From positions 1-64,000 of the forward strand of contig CAZWEO010000014.1 in NCBI GenBank assembly GCA_964633115.1: a stretch of 64,000 nt of DNA, written 5' to 3'. Below are positions 26,384 through 35,214 of the stretch, in pieces (position 1 is the first letter of the stretch; each line of letters begins with the position of its first letter). The stretch is from B30-G6 sp964633115 (GTDB lineage Bacteria; Desulfobacterota; Desulfobacteria; Desulfobacterales; B30-G6). The position numbers and the translations under genes were made by a program. The notes under the pieces were generated by a model. It saw only the letters and a list, made by a program, of their open reading frames with translations, made no database searches and had not been told where the DNA came from.

Positions 26384-27235
26384 ATGTTAAATGGAAAGAA
26401 AATTTGTTTTATCGGTACTGGTAACATGGGCGAAGCCTTGGTAAGTGGTTTGGTCTCCAATACTACCCAACCTGAACATATCATATGTACCGACGTTCGC
26501 GCAGAGACCCTCACGCGCATTGCGAAAACCTATGGCGTCAAAACCAGCACAGATAATCAGGCCGCAATTCAATGGGCGGACATTGTAATTTTTTCAGTCA
26601 AACCGCAAATTCTAGCCCAGGTACTCTCGCAGACAGCCGAGTGCCTGGACATGAGCAAGCTGATCATCTCAATTGCCGCCGGTGTTCCCCTGGCTGCCAT
26701 CGAGGCCTGCACTCACAAAGAGCTACGTCTTATCCGGGTTATGCCCAATATTGCTGCTTTTGTAAAAGAGAGTGCCTCCGCCATCGCAGCCGGTAAGAAC
26801 GCCGGCCCTGAGGATATTGACTTGGCAAAAGCCATATTCGATTCCGTGGGGGAATCTGTTTTCATCGGGGAAAACGATCTTATGGATGCCATCACTGGTT
26901 TAAGTGGGAGCGGCCCGGCATATATTTTTATGATCGTGGATGCCATGGCCGATGCTGGCGTGAAAATGGGCCTTTCCAGACAAGACGCCCTATTTCTATC
27001 CATGCAGACCGTTTTGGGATCTGCCAAGGTCTTGCTTGAAACCAAAGAGCATCCCGGAGCACTTAAAGATCGGGTAACATCACCAGGGGGTACCGCCATT
27101 GCTGGTATTCATACTTTAGAAAAAGGTGGCCTGCGGACAACCCTGATTAACGCGGTTGAAGCTGCCACCAATCGATCCAAAGAGCTGGGGGAATTGATGA
27201 TGAAGCATTTTGCCGAAAACGGAGCCAGGAAATAA
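26384..27235 (+). CDS. proC: Pyrroline-5-carboxylate reductase
   Basis: A 283-residue protein with the Rossmann start KICFIGTGNMGEALVSGLVS, the SVKPQILAQVL segment, IRVMPNIAAFVKESASAIA and the C-terminal signature DRVTSPGGTAIAGIHTLEKG. It makes proline from pyrroline-5-carboxylate with NAD(P)H. The ATG follows TAGGAGCAACC. It appears monocistronic. Confidence 0.96.
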   Translation: MLNGKKICFIGTGNMGEALVSGLVSNTTQPEHIICTDVRAETLTRIAKTYGVKTSTDNQAAIQWADIVIFSVKPQILAQVLSQTAECLDMSKLIISIAAGVPLAAIEACTHKELRLIRVMPNIAAFVKESASAIAAGKNAGPEDIDLAKAIFDSVGESVFIGENDLMDAITGLSGSGPAYIFMIVDAMADAGVKMGLSRQDALFLSMQTVLGSAKVLLETKEHPGALKDRVTSPGGTAIAGIHTLEKGGLRTTLINAVEAATNRSKELGELMMKHFAENGARK

Positions 27236-27321
27236 CCGTCTGACTCCTTTTTAATTGACTTTGATTAATGAACGACTAAATGAGTCTTGGTTATGGCCAA
27301 GCTTTAGAATAATTTAAAAAT

Positions 27322-28026
27322 ATGTTCGCTGATCCCGTATCATACTCAGCCGCGTTTGTGGCCGGGCTACTTTCGTTTTTCTCTCCCTGTGTCCTGCCAC
27401 TGATACCGGCTTATTTCACTTTTATATCTGGCTCGTCTTTGGAAGAACTGACTGCTACACACAATGCCGCCATTCGCCAAAGAGTAATCGTGGCCACGCT
27501 CGCTTTCATCTTGGGTTTTTCGGTTATTTTCATTTTGTTGGGCGCATCCGCATCTCTTCTAGGTGGTTTGGCTCATAACTATCGCGGTTTAATCCGCATA
27601 AGCGGAGGCCTGCTTATTATTATTTTTGGCCTGCATTTGTTGGGTTTAGTGCGGATACCCTTTCTTGATTACGAACGCAAAATCAGGATTCAGAATAAAC
27701 CGGTGGGTATATTTGGGGCCGTACTTGTCGGTATGGCTTTTGGGGCTGGTTGGAGTCCCTGTGCCGGGCCCCAACTCGGATCCATCTTGGCACTGGCCAT
27801 GGGCAAGGGCACTATTTGGCATGGTGTCGGTTTATTGGGGGTTTATTCGGCCGGCATGGCGCTTCCTTTTTTGGGCATATCCGTATTCATTCATTACTTG
27901 CTGACATTCATCAGGAAATCCAGCCAGTTCATGCCCTTTTTCAATAAAGTAGCCGGCAGCATACTGATTTTGATCGGAATTCTTCTTTTGACCGACAAGC
28001 TTGTTCTACTGAATGTGACAGGATAA
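27322..28026 (+). CDS. ccdA: CcdA-family cytochrome c biogenesis/thiol-transport membrane protein
   Basis: A 234-residue integral membrane protein with six predicted helices. Helix 1 carries FFSPCVLPLIPAYFTFISG and helix 4 carries AFGAGWSPCAGPQLGSIL, the two conserved Pro-Cys-containing pairs that relay electrons from cytoplasmic thioredoxin to the periplasm. It is followed 3 nt later by a signal-peptide-bearing thioredoxin-like protein, the likely receiver of those electrons. Cytochrome maturation is a sensible need here given the c-type cytochrome of the tmc cluster. Confidence 0.92.
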   Translation: MFADPVSYSAAFVAGLLSFFSPCVLPLIPAYFTFISGSSLEELTATHNAAIRQRVIVATLAFILGFSVIFILLGASASLLGGLAHNYRGLIRISGGLLIIIFGLHLLGLVRIPFLDYERKIRIQNKPVGIFGAVLVGMAFGAGWSPCAGPQLGSILALAMGKGTIWHGVGLLGVYSAGMALPFLGISVFIHYLLTFIRKSSQFMPFFNKVAGSILILIGILLLTDKLVLLNVTG

Positions 28027-28029
28027 ACC

Positions 28030-28494
28030 ATGCAAAAACAAATCAGAATTCCTTTACTCTTTGTAATCTTTTTAGTTTTAACTGCGATTACCTTGCCATC
28101 CGCTAACGCGCGCAACCAGATTCAGTGGCGCTCCTATGAAGATGGTAAGTCATTGGCCCAGTCAGAAAGCAAGAAAATATTTTTGAATTTTCGCGCGGAT
28201 TGGTGCACCTACTGCCTTAACATGGAAAAGAAGACTTTCACGGATGCCGACATTGTTGCCTTTCTAAATTCGAATTTTATCAACATTAAAGTCGATGTGG
28301 ACCGTGAAAAATCAGTAGCCAGGAAATACAATATTCAACCGCTTCCGGATACATGGTTTTTAACGGAGACAGGCGATGTGATTGGCAACCGACCTGGATA
28401 TCTTTCCCCCCAAGATCTTTTGCCACTGCTTCGATATATTCATACCGAAAGCTATCAGAAGATGAGCTTTAAGCAGTTCAAAGACAACCTTTAA
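28030..28494 (+). CDS. Periplasmic thioredoxin-like protein
   Basis: A 154-residue protein with an N-terminal signal peptide (hydrophobic residues ~7-25, likely cut after SANA) and a thioredoxin fold with the redox motif RADWCTYCLNMEKKTF, followed by the cis-Pro region IQPLPDTWFL. It resembles the DsbD C-terminal/Thioredoxin_7 group. Its position 3 nt after ccdA suggests it takes electrons from CcdA and reduces periplasmic disulfides, perhaps in apocytochromes. Confidence 0.88.
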   Translation: MQKQIRIPLLFVIFLVLTAITLPSANARNQIQWRSYEDGKSLAQSESKKIFLNFRADWCTYCLNMEKKTFTDADIVAFLNSNFINIKVDVDREKSVARKYNIQPLPDTWFLTETGDVIGNRPGYLSPQDLLPLLRYIHTESYQKMSFKQFKDNL

Positions 28495-28930
28495 CCGTCA
28501 TTTTAAGCCTATTAAAAATCTCCGATAGCTAACTTATATTCACTCGGGTATCAAAATTTGGATTAATACTTGATCATATCATTTATGGGCTGTTGGCATT
28601 GAGACTATTAGCGCCTAACAGCCTACAGTCTACAGCCTAAAATGCTATTGAAGCAGCCTTCAGCCTAAACACCCAACGTGGACAAGCCACAACCAAACAA
28701 GGCTAGAAACAGCAAATTGCAGAATGCAGAATAATGAATTCAGAATCTAGAAGGATGGAAGCGCTGTGCGCTGGCAATGATTTAAAAAGACCACTGAATA
28801 ATGCCGGAGCGAAGCGACTCATTCCTTCGACATTCGATATTCTACATTCTGAAATCATCATTCGCTTTTTGTTCTTTGAAAGGTGTGCGTTTTACTGTCA
28901 TTTGAACTTGTAAGTGACTAATAGCCTCAT
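28495..28930. repeat. Repeat-filled spacer
   Basis: About 435 bp with no gene. It contains CAGCCTACAGTCTACAGCC words (28618-28640) and a potential hairpin formed by TGCAGAATGCAGAATAATGAATTCAGAATCTAG (about 28714-28750, degenerate) and complementary words CGACATTCGATATTCTACATTCTG (about 28826-28852). These match word types at 15725-15820. Confidence 0.55.
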
Positions 28931-29194
28931 TTATAGTCTATCGCCTCGCTGAGAAAACTTTCTTCTGACTAGCCGGATCGAAGTTGAAAGGATGACATAT
29001 AAGCTCATAAGGATCAGGCCAAGGGGCACCCATATGTGGGAATGATATTCAGGATCGCTGCGAGTAACCCAAATGCCACAAAGACTGAAAAGGAATATCA
29101 TCACCATCAGGATAATAACTACAACACAGCTCGCTTCCGTATCATACCACGGTGAGATCGTTTTTCGAAATAAGGGACTTCGATCAGCTTTCAT
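28931..29194 (-). CDS. Small two-helix membrane protein
   Basis: An 87-residue protein with a charged N-terminus (KADRSPLFRKTISPWYDTEA), two hydrophobic segments (about 24-42 and 52-70) separated by TRSDPEYHSHIW, and a basic C-terminus. I recall similar 'SPWYDxEA' proteins in sulfate reducers, but know no function. An exact FNR-type palindrome (29218-29231) lies 24 bp upstream of the ATG, implying oxygen- or redox-linked control, more likely repression given the short distance. Confidence 0.68.
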   Translation of the reverse strand: MKADRSPLFRKTISPWYDTEASCVVVIILMVMIFLFSLCGIWVTRSDPEYHSHIWVPLGLILMSLYVILSTSIRLVRRKFSQRGDRL

Positions 29195-29217
29195 GGCCGA
29201 CGCTATAGCACGGGATC

Positions 29218-29231
29218 TTGATTCAAATCAA
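29218..29231. promoter_or_regulatory. FNR/CRP-family operator
   Basis: TTGATTCAAATCAA is a perfect match to the FNR consensus TTGAT-N4-ATCAA. It is centred about 30 bp upstream of the ATG of the small membrane protein at 28931-29194, and 316 bp upstream of nrdD on the other strand. Confidence 0.6.
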
Positions 29232-29340
29232 AATAAAACCGCACAGACCAGTATTATGGTTTAAATAAAAACAGACCGTTAAACGCCCTCCCAATGGCCC
29301 TTATACGGGCCGCCTAAGCACAAGATGTTGAATATTTATG

Positions 29341-29354
29341 TTGACAAATATCAA
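29341..29354. promoter_or_regulatory. FNR/HcpR-like operator upstream of nrdD
   Basis: TTGACAAATATCAA matches the FNR-type pattern with one change (TTGAC for TTGAT). It is nested in a longer imperfect inverted repeat: ACAAGATGTTGAATATTT (about 29321-29338) against AAATATCAATATCTTGTTGT (about 29346-29365). It is centred about 193 bp before the nrdD start codon. Anaerobic control of an oxygen-sensitive reductase would make sense. Confidence 0.5.
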
Positions 29355-29540
29355 TATCTTGTTGTAAAAATGGTCCTATCCTTCAGTACCCCAACCAAGG
29401 TACGACGACTCCGAAACAACTTCAATTGATTTGCGGTACGATCATCGCAAGCAGCCGGTCATGGACCACCTGCAATAACAATTGAGAAAACCGGGGATTT
29501 TTGGTCAGCACCCCATATAAACCGTTGGAAGGAATCACAC

Positions 29541-31754
29541 GTGTTCGAGACGATAAAAAAACGAGATGGCAGAATCCAGGAATTTGATTCTTCTAACATC
29601 ACTGCTGCCATCGCTAAAGCTGGAAAAGCAAGTGGAGAATTCTCAGATCGAGAAGCCAAGAAGCTGACCCTGCGTGTCCTTACGCTTGCGCATGAACTTC
29701 GATTGGGCCCGACTCCGGAAGTAGAAGAAATTCAGGACATCGTCGAGCGCGTTCTATTGGACTCACCTTTCTATAAAACTGCCAAGGCCTACATTTTATA
29801 TAGAGAGCAGCACGCCCAAATCCGCAGCATCGCCACCAAAGCCAATGTTGATTTGGTTGAACACTATATCCAGAAACTGGATTGGAAGATTAAAGAGAAC
29901 AGCAACATGTGCTATTCTCTGCAGGGCCTCAATAATTATATAAGCTCCGATATTACCTCGGAATACTGGTTGAACAGTATCTACCCACCTGAAATCAGGC
30001 GCGCCCATAAAAGTGGCGATATGCATATTCACGATCTCAGTCTCTTGTCGGTTTACTGTGTCGGTTGGGATCTGAAAGATCTCTTAATCAACGGATTCAA
30101 GGGGGTTGAAGGCAAAGTCGAAAGCGGTCCGCCCAACCATCTCAGATCAGCCCTGGGTCAAATCGTTAACTTTTTCTACACCCTCCAAGGTGAAGCAGCC
30201 GGCGCCCAAGCCTTATCCAATTTTGATACCTTGCTGGCACCTTTTGTACGGCATGACCGATTAGATTATCAGGATGTCAAACAGGCTCTGCAAGAATTTG
30301 TATTCAATATCAACATCCCAACACGAGTCGGATTTCAAACGCCCTTTACCAACATTACCATGGATCTTTATGTACCCTCAATCCTGAAAGACCATCCGGT
30401 CATTGTAGGCGGTAAAGAGCAAGACATGACCTATGCCGAATTCCAGTCTGAGATGGATATGATCAATCAGGCATTTGCCGAGGTCATGATGGCGGGTGAT
30501 GCCAAGGGGCGCGTTTTTACCTTCCCCATCCCCACTTACAATATCACGGCCGACTTTGATTGGGATAATCCCAACCTTGATATGGTCTGGAAAATGACTG
30601 GCAAATACGGGATCCCCTACTTCTCCAATTTTGTCAATTCGGATATGTCGCCCGAAGACGCCCGCTCCATGTGCTGCCGACTCCGTCTTGATAATCGTGA
30701 GCTTCTCAAACGGGGTGGTGGCTTGTTTGGCGCCAATCCCCTCACGGGTTCCATCGGTGTCGTGACGATTAACTTGCCCAGAATCGGTGTTGCCTCGCAA
30801 AGTAAATCCGAGTTTCTAACGACCGTTAAAGAAAAAATTCTGTTGGCCATAGAAAGCTTGGCCATAAAACGCAAGGTACTAGAACGCTTCACCGATAAGA
30901 ACCTGTATCCGTATTCTAAATTCTATTTGAGAGATATCAAAGAAGGCTCCGGTCTTTATTGGAAAAACCACTTTTCCACTATCGGCATCATTGGTATGAA
31001 CGAGGCCTGTTTGAATTTTTTGGACGAAGGCATAGCCACTGAGAACGGGCAATCTTTTGCCTTGGAGGTCATGGACTATATCCGCAATCTCATCGCCGAG
31101 GTTCAGGAAGAAACCGGGGATATTTTCAATCTCGAAGCCACACCCGCAGAAGGCACCTCCTATCGATTGGCCATGCTGGACAAGAAACTTTATCCCGAAA
31201 TCATATGTGCCAATGAAGATGACTATCACAATGGTGCAGCACCTTATTACACCAATTCAACCCAATTACCGGTCAACTACTCCGATGATGTGTTTGAAAC
31301 CCTTGAGTTGCAGGATCGATTACAGACCAAATATACCGGTGGAACTGTGTTGCACATATTCTTGGGCGAACAGGTAGATGATTCGCGGGTTACCAAACAA
31401 CTTATTCGCAAAATTGCCAACAATTTCCATTTACCTTATTTTACACTTTCGCCAACCTTTAGCATTTGCCCATCCCACGGTTACCTCAAAGGCGAAAAAC
31501 CAACCTGTGGCTGCTGCAGCCAGGAAACCGAAATCTATTCCCGCGTGGTGGGGTATCTAAGACCTGTCAAACAATGGAATCTCGGCAAGCAAGCTGAATT
31601 CAACATGCGTAAAACCTTCAAGGCGCTCGATCAGATCACTCCGCCCATAGAGCAGACGGCCCAAACTGATGGGATCAACGACACCGAGCTACAGCTTGAC
31701 CAGGAGCGAACGCACCTCCACCAAAAAGAGTCACGACGACTTGCAGCCAAATAA
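29541..31754 (+). CDS. nrdD: Anaerobic ribonucleoside-triphosphate reductase
   Basis: A 737-residue class III reductase. The N-terminal ATP-cone (residues ~1-95, IKKRDGRIQEFDSSNITAAI) is the allosteric site. The catalytic barrel follows, including the active-site Cys region (YGIPYFSNFVNSDMSPEDARSMCCRLRLD). Zinc-binding cysteines lie near the end (SICPSHGYLKGEKPTCGCCS). I do not see the usual C-terminal RxxGY glycyl-radical motif verbatim; RVVGYLRPVKQWNLGKQAEF is its counterpart (VxGYxRPVxxWN, radical Gly in VVGY). The start is GTG at 29541 with AAGGA upstream. It reduces NTPs to dNTPs without oxygen and is activated by NrdG, encoded downstream. Confidence 0.95.
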   Translation: MFETIKKRDGRIQEFDSSNITAAIAKAGKASGEFSDREAKKLTLRVLTLAHELRLGPTPEVEEIQDIVERVLLDSPFYKTAKAYILYREQHAQIRSIATKANVDLVEHYIQKLDWKIKENSNMCYSLQGLNNYISSDITSEYWLNSIYPPEIRRAHKSGDMHIHDLSLLSVYCVGWDLKDLLINGFKGVEGKVESGPPNHLRSALGQIVNFFYTLQGEAAGAQALSNFDTLLAPFVRHDRLDYQDVKQALQEFVFNINIPTRVGFQTPFTNITMDLYVPSILKDHPVIVGGKEQDMTYAEFQSEMDMINQAFAEVMMAGDAKGRVFTFPIPTYNITADFDWDNPNLDMVWKMTGKYGIPYFSNFVNSDMSPEDARSMCCRLRLDNRELLKRGGGLFGANPLTGSIGVVTINLPRIGVASQSKSEFLTTVKEKILLAIESLAIKRKVLERFTDKNLYPYSKFYLRDIKEGSGLYWKNHFSTIGIIGMNEACLNFLDEGIATENGQSFALEVMDYIRNLIAEVQEETGDIFNLEATPAEGTSYRLAMLDKKLYPEIICANEDDYHNGAAPYYTNSTQLPVNYSDDVFETLELQDRLQTKYTGGTVLHIFLGEQVDDSRVTKQLIRKIANNFHLPYFTLSPTFSICPSHGYLKGEKPTCGCCSQETEIYSRVVGYLRPVKQWNLGKQAEFNMRKTFKALDQITPPIEQTAQTDGINDTELQLDQERTHLHQKESRRLAAK

Positions 31755-31830
31755 ATCAGCGACCATCAGTTGAGCTGGCCGTATGAGGATGGCCAATTGA
31801 GGAGCTTGAAACCTAAGTAGTCGCTGATTT
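31753..31830. repeat. Inverted repeat with ATCAGCGAC ends, copy 2 (between nrdD and nrdG)
   Basis: AAATCAGCGAC (31753-31763) pairs with GTCGCTGATTT (31820-31830). Inside are TGGCC-GTATGAGGAT-GGCCA and CAGTTGAG/CAATTGAGG words. Ends, length (78 bp) and the inner GTATGAGGA match copy 1 at 19587-19663, though the middle has diverged. It begins at the nrdD stop codon and fills nearly the whole gap before nrdG. Confidence 0.75.
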
Positions 31831-31855
31831 AAGCCCCATTCCTGCGACGGACAGC

Positions 31856-32554
31856 ATGATTTTTGGCGGTCTCCAAAAACAGTCTCTCATCGATTACCCG
31901 GGTACGCTGGCCTGTATCCTGTTCACATCTGGCTGTAATTTCAGCTGCCCCTATTGCCACAATCCTGATCTGGTTGGTAAGCCTGGCTCACATGGCCCCA
32001 CACTGGCGCTTGAAGATGTTTATGCCTTCCTACAAAGGCGCCGTAAATTCCTGGAAGGCGTCGTCATTTCAGGGGGCGAACCAACCCTGCACCAAGATCT
32101 GGCAGCTGTTTGCCAAAGTATCCAGGGCCTGGGTTTTAAGATCAAACTCGACACCAATGGCAGTCATCCACAAGCTTTGGCCCAGCTCCTCCAAGACAAA
32201 CTAGTGGACTACATCGCCATGGATATCAAGACCGATCCGACTGCCTATCCGATTCAGATAGCACCCCAAGGCCATACCGAAGTCATCCTGGAAAGTATTG
32301 CCTTAATTATGGCTTGTGGCCTGCCTTACGAATTTCGAACAACCTGCGTCCAGCCATTTGTGGATGAATCCAGCCTCGAAAAAATCGCTCGCAGTATCAA
32401 GGGCGCTCGCTGTTACGCCCTGCAGCTTTTCAAGGCTGAAAAAATCTTGTCGCCTGCTTTTTTCCAGGACCTTGCATCACCTTACTCGCGCGAGGATCTG
32501 AACCGATTTCAGACTTTAGTAGCTCCCTGGGTGCAAACCTGCATTGTTCGCTAA
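31856..32554 (+). CDS. nrdG: Anaerobic ribonucleotide reductase-activating protein (radical SAM)
   Basis: A 232-residue radical SAM enzyme with the cluster motif CNFSCPYCHNPDL (CxxxCxxC at about residues 27-34) near an N-terminal QKQSLIDYPGTLACILFTSG segment typical of NrdG2-type activases, then VISGGEPTLHQDL for SAM binding. It makes the glycyl radical in NrdD using SAM and reduced flavodoxin or ferredoxin. It follows nrdD by about 100 bp, with an inverted repeat in the gap. Confidence 0.92.
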   Translation: MIFGGLQKQSLIDYPGTLACILFTSGCNFSCPYCHNPDLVGKPGSHGPTLALEDVYAFLQRRRKFLEGVVISGGEPTLHQDLAAVCQSIQGLGFKIKLDTNGSHPQALAQLLQDKLVDYIAMDIKTDPTAYPIQIAPQGHTEVILESIALIMACGLPYEFRTTCVQPFVDESSLEKIARSIKGARCYALQLFKAEKILSPAFFQDLASPYSREDLNRFQTLVAPWVQTCIVR

Positions 32555-32807
32555 ATCGTATTCACAAAACGGATATGCTTCAATATAGTGCTTGACAGGG
32601 CGGTTCAAGATTCTCTATGCTCCCATATATATCTCGTTTTTTTAAAAGAATCATACGAGAATCCGATAATTATGTCAGTTGTCAGTATCATGACCCGTTT
32701 TCTTCAGAAGCGGTCTCAATATTGGAACATATACATGGCAATCACTCCAACTGATTCTCATAGAACGCATTGAAACCATATCAATCTTTTCAATAGGAGG
32801 ACCACTT

Positions 32808-34718
32808 ATGACAACCCCATATGATCCCGTTTTTGAAAAATCAATTTCTGATCCCAACGCCTTTTGGGCCGAAGCTGCGGAAGATTGCCACTGGTATAAA
32901 AAATGGGACCAAGTACTCGATGACAGCAACAAACCTTTTTACCGCTGGTTTGTCGGGGGTGAAATCAATACCTGTTATAATGCCGTTGATCTACACATTG
33001 ACGAGGGCCGTGGAGACCAGCTGGCCCTGATCTACGACAGCCCGGTGACCGATTCCCAAAAATCATATACCTACACCCAACTACGGGATGAGGTCGCCCG
33101 ATTTGCCGGTGTTCTCGCAAAGCTTAATGTAAACAAAGGAGACCGGGTATTAATTTATATGCCCATGATAGCCGAGGCAGCCATTGCCATGTTAGCCTGC
33201 GCCCGCCTCGGGGCGGTGCATGGGGTTGTATTTGGTGGATTTGCAGCCAACGAACTGGCCACCCGCATCAACGATGCCAAACCCAAGGTAATTGTTTCCG
33301 CCTCTTGTGGCATCGAAGTCGCTCGGGTCATACCGTATAAACCCTTGTTAGATAGTGCGATTGATTCGGCCAATGCCAATTCCCGTCCGGATAATTGTGT
33401 CATACTGCAGCGCCCCATGGAAACGGCCAGTATGCAAGCCGGTCGCGATGTGGATTGGCAAGAAGCCATGGCAGCGGCCGAACCCCAAGACTGCGTTCCA
33501 GTCGCCGCTACAGACCCACTATATATTTTGTATACATCTGGCACCACCGGCCAACCCAAAGGGGTTGTCCGCGACAACGGCGGGCACGTGGTTGCCCTCA
33601 AATGGACCATGAAGAACATCTATAATGTCGACGCCGGAGACGTTTATTGGGCGGCATCTGATGTGGGTTGGGTTGTGGGGCACTCCTACATCATCTACGC
33701 CCCCTTGTTCAAAGGCTGCACTACAATTTTATTTGAAGGCAAGCCCGTGGGAACACCAGATGCAGGTGTATTTTGGCGGGTTATTTCCGAACACAATGTG
33801 AAAACCATGTTCACGGCGCCGACCGCATTTCGGGCCATCAAGCGCGAAGATCCCAATGCCGAGTTAACCAAGAAATATGATCTGAGCAATTTCAAAGCTC
33901 TCTATCTAGCCGGTGAACGCCTTGATCCAGACACCCTGCATTGGGCCGAAAAACATCTGAACATACCGGTGATTGACCATTGGTGGCAAACTGAAACCGG
34001 GTGGTCCATATGCGCCAATCCCCTCGGTATTCATCACTTCCCGGTCAAAGAGGGCTCGCCCACCATGCCAGCCCCAGGCTGGGATGTTCAAGTACTCGAT
34101 GCCGAAAACCAACCGGTTAAAGCCGGCGAAATCGGGGCTTTGGTGGTCAAACTGCCCTTACCACCCGGGTCGCTTCCGACCCTGTGGAACAATGATGCGC
34201 GTTATATAGAATCTTATCTGGAGGAATTTCCCGGTTATTACAAGACCGCCGATGCCGGATTTATTGATGCTGACGGATACGTATTTGTTATGTCGCGTAC
34301 CGATGACATCATCAATGTTGCCGGACACCGTCTGTCCACTGGCGCCATGGAAGAAGTGCTGGCCGACCATCCCGACGTGGCTGAATGTGCCGTGCTGGGA
34401 GTCGACGACGCACTTAAGGGCCAGGTTCCCGTAGGTTTTTTGGTTCTAAATGCCGGTGTTGATCGTGACCACCCGGATATTATTAAGGAGGTCATCCAAT
34501 CTGTGCGAGATCGCATTGGACCGGTGGCCTCATTCAAAACCGCGACGGTAGTAAAACGGTTGCCCAAGACCCGCTCGGGCAAAATTCTACGCGGCACGAT
34601 CCAGAAGATTGCCGACAACAAAGATTATAAAGTCCCAGCCACCATTGACGATCCCACCATCCTCGGAGAGATGGAGGAGGCCCTTGTAGGAATTGGTTAT
34701 GCCAAGGCGAGGAAGTAA
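32808..34718 (+). CDS. prpE: Propionyl-CoA/acetyl-CoA synthetase (PrpE/ACSS3 type)
   Basis: A 636-residue AMP-forming acyl-CoA synthetase with the acetyl-CoA-synthetase N-terminal domain (DPNAFWAEAAEDCHWYKKWD), the P-loop LYILYTSGTTGQPKGVVRDN followed by GGH, the WWQTETGW motif, and the C-terminal PKTRSGKILRGTIQKIA with the acetylation-prone Lys. The VVRDNGGH extension of the P-loop is characteristic of propionyl-CoA synthetases. It activates a short-chain acid with ATP. The GGAGG ribosome site is clear and no partner genes adjoin. Acetate is possible as a substrate as well. Confidence 0.85.
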   Translation: MTTPYDPVFEKSISDPNAFWAEAAEDCHWYKKWDQVLDDSNKPFYRWFVGGEINTCYNAVDLHIDEGRGDQLALIYDSPVTDSQKSYTYTQLRDEVARFAGVLAKLNVNKGDRVLIYMPMIAEAAIAMLACARLGAVHGVVFGGFAANELATRINDAKPKVIVSASCGIEVARVIPYKPLLDSAIDSANANSRPDNCVILQRPMETASMQAGRDVDWQEAMAAAEPQDCVPVAATDPLYILYTSGTTGQPKGVVRDNGGHVVALKWTMKNIYNVDAGDVYWAASDVGWVVGHSYIIYAPLFKGCTTILFEGKPVGTPDAGVFWRVISEHNVKTMFTAPTAFRAIKREDPNAELTKKYDLSNFKALYLAGERLDPDTLHWAEKHLNIPVIDHWWQTETGWSICANPLGIHHFPVKEGSPTMPAPGWDVQVLDAENQPVKAGEIGALVVKLPLPPGSLPTLWNNDARYIESYLEEFPGYYKTADAGFIDADGYVFVMSRTDDIINVAGHRLSTGAMEEVLADHPDVAECAVLGVDDALKGQVPVGFLVLNAGVDRDHPDIIKEVIQSVRDRIGPVASFKTATVVKRLPKTRSGKILRGTIQKIADNKDYKVPATIDDPTILGEMEEALVGIGYAKARK

Positions 34719-35174
34719 GATAACAGGAATCAGAAACCAGGAGTCAGAAATCAGGAGACAGATCGGGTTGCGGGTTGCGTGATTCGAGTAGCGGGTTACA
34801 GCGTCCAGGCATTAGGCATTCAAGCCTCCCTGACCTCGGTTGTCATCCCCATGAAAATGGGGATCCAGAATAGGCTTTGTGCTGATAGCATTGTCTGGAT
34901 AGCGCTAAAGCTTCATTTCATGCCCCTCTTCCGAGGGAATGACGGGAAGGGGTTGAATGGAGGGAGATAGCTTCCGTCGCCCCTTCGACAAGCTCAGGGC
35001 TATGGCGGCCAGGGGAGTCAAAACTGATTAGGCTATAGGCTGAAGACTATTAGGCCGATAGGCGTATATGGCTTTCCGGTGAAGGTTAATGAGGTCAAGA
35101 GCCAGGAGTCCCGAATTAGCAGGCAGTAAGCTGCGAGAATAATACTATAAGCATTTAACAGTAAGCAAAATATA
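34719..35174. repeat. Repeat-filled spacer downstream of prpE
   Basis: No gene seen. From left to right: CAGGAGTCAG words (34725-34765), CGGGTTGCGGGTTGCG words (34766-34800), a MITE-like element (34842-34943, listed separately), the widespread word CTTCGACAAGCTCAGGGC (about 34983-35001), and GGCTATAGGCTGAAGACTATT words (about 35030-35060). Confidence 0.6.
34842..34943. repeat. GTCATCCCC...GGGAATGAC element, copy 1
   Basis: About 100 bp bounded by GTCATCCCCATGAAAATGGGG and CCGAGGGAATGAC, near-complementary ends, with a GGATCCAGA word inside. The same ends and inner words occur at 42228-42307. Such elements are common in environmental proteobacterial genomes and look non-autonomous. Confidence 0.7.
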
Positions 35175-35214
35175 AAACAAATGCCACTTCACAGCTGTGT
35201 AGTGGCATTTGTTT
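35175..35214 (-). terminator. Hairpin terminator after the receiver gene
   Basis: A 14-bp perfect stem (AAACAAATGCCACT at 35175-35188 with 35201-35214) abuts the stop codon of the receiver gene and is the likely end of the tmc-region transcript. The T run on the minus strand is short, so termination strength is uncertain. Confidence 0.65.

Noticed and set aside
29321..29365. NrdR boxes upstream of nrdD
   Set aside because: The imperfect palindrome there does not fit the NrdR consensus pair; an FNR-type core fits better.
32588..32773. 61-codon plus-strand frame before prpE
   Set aside because: No ribosome site or family; it lies in the prpE leader/promoter region.
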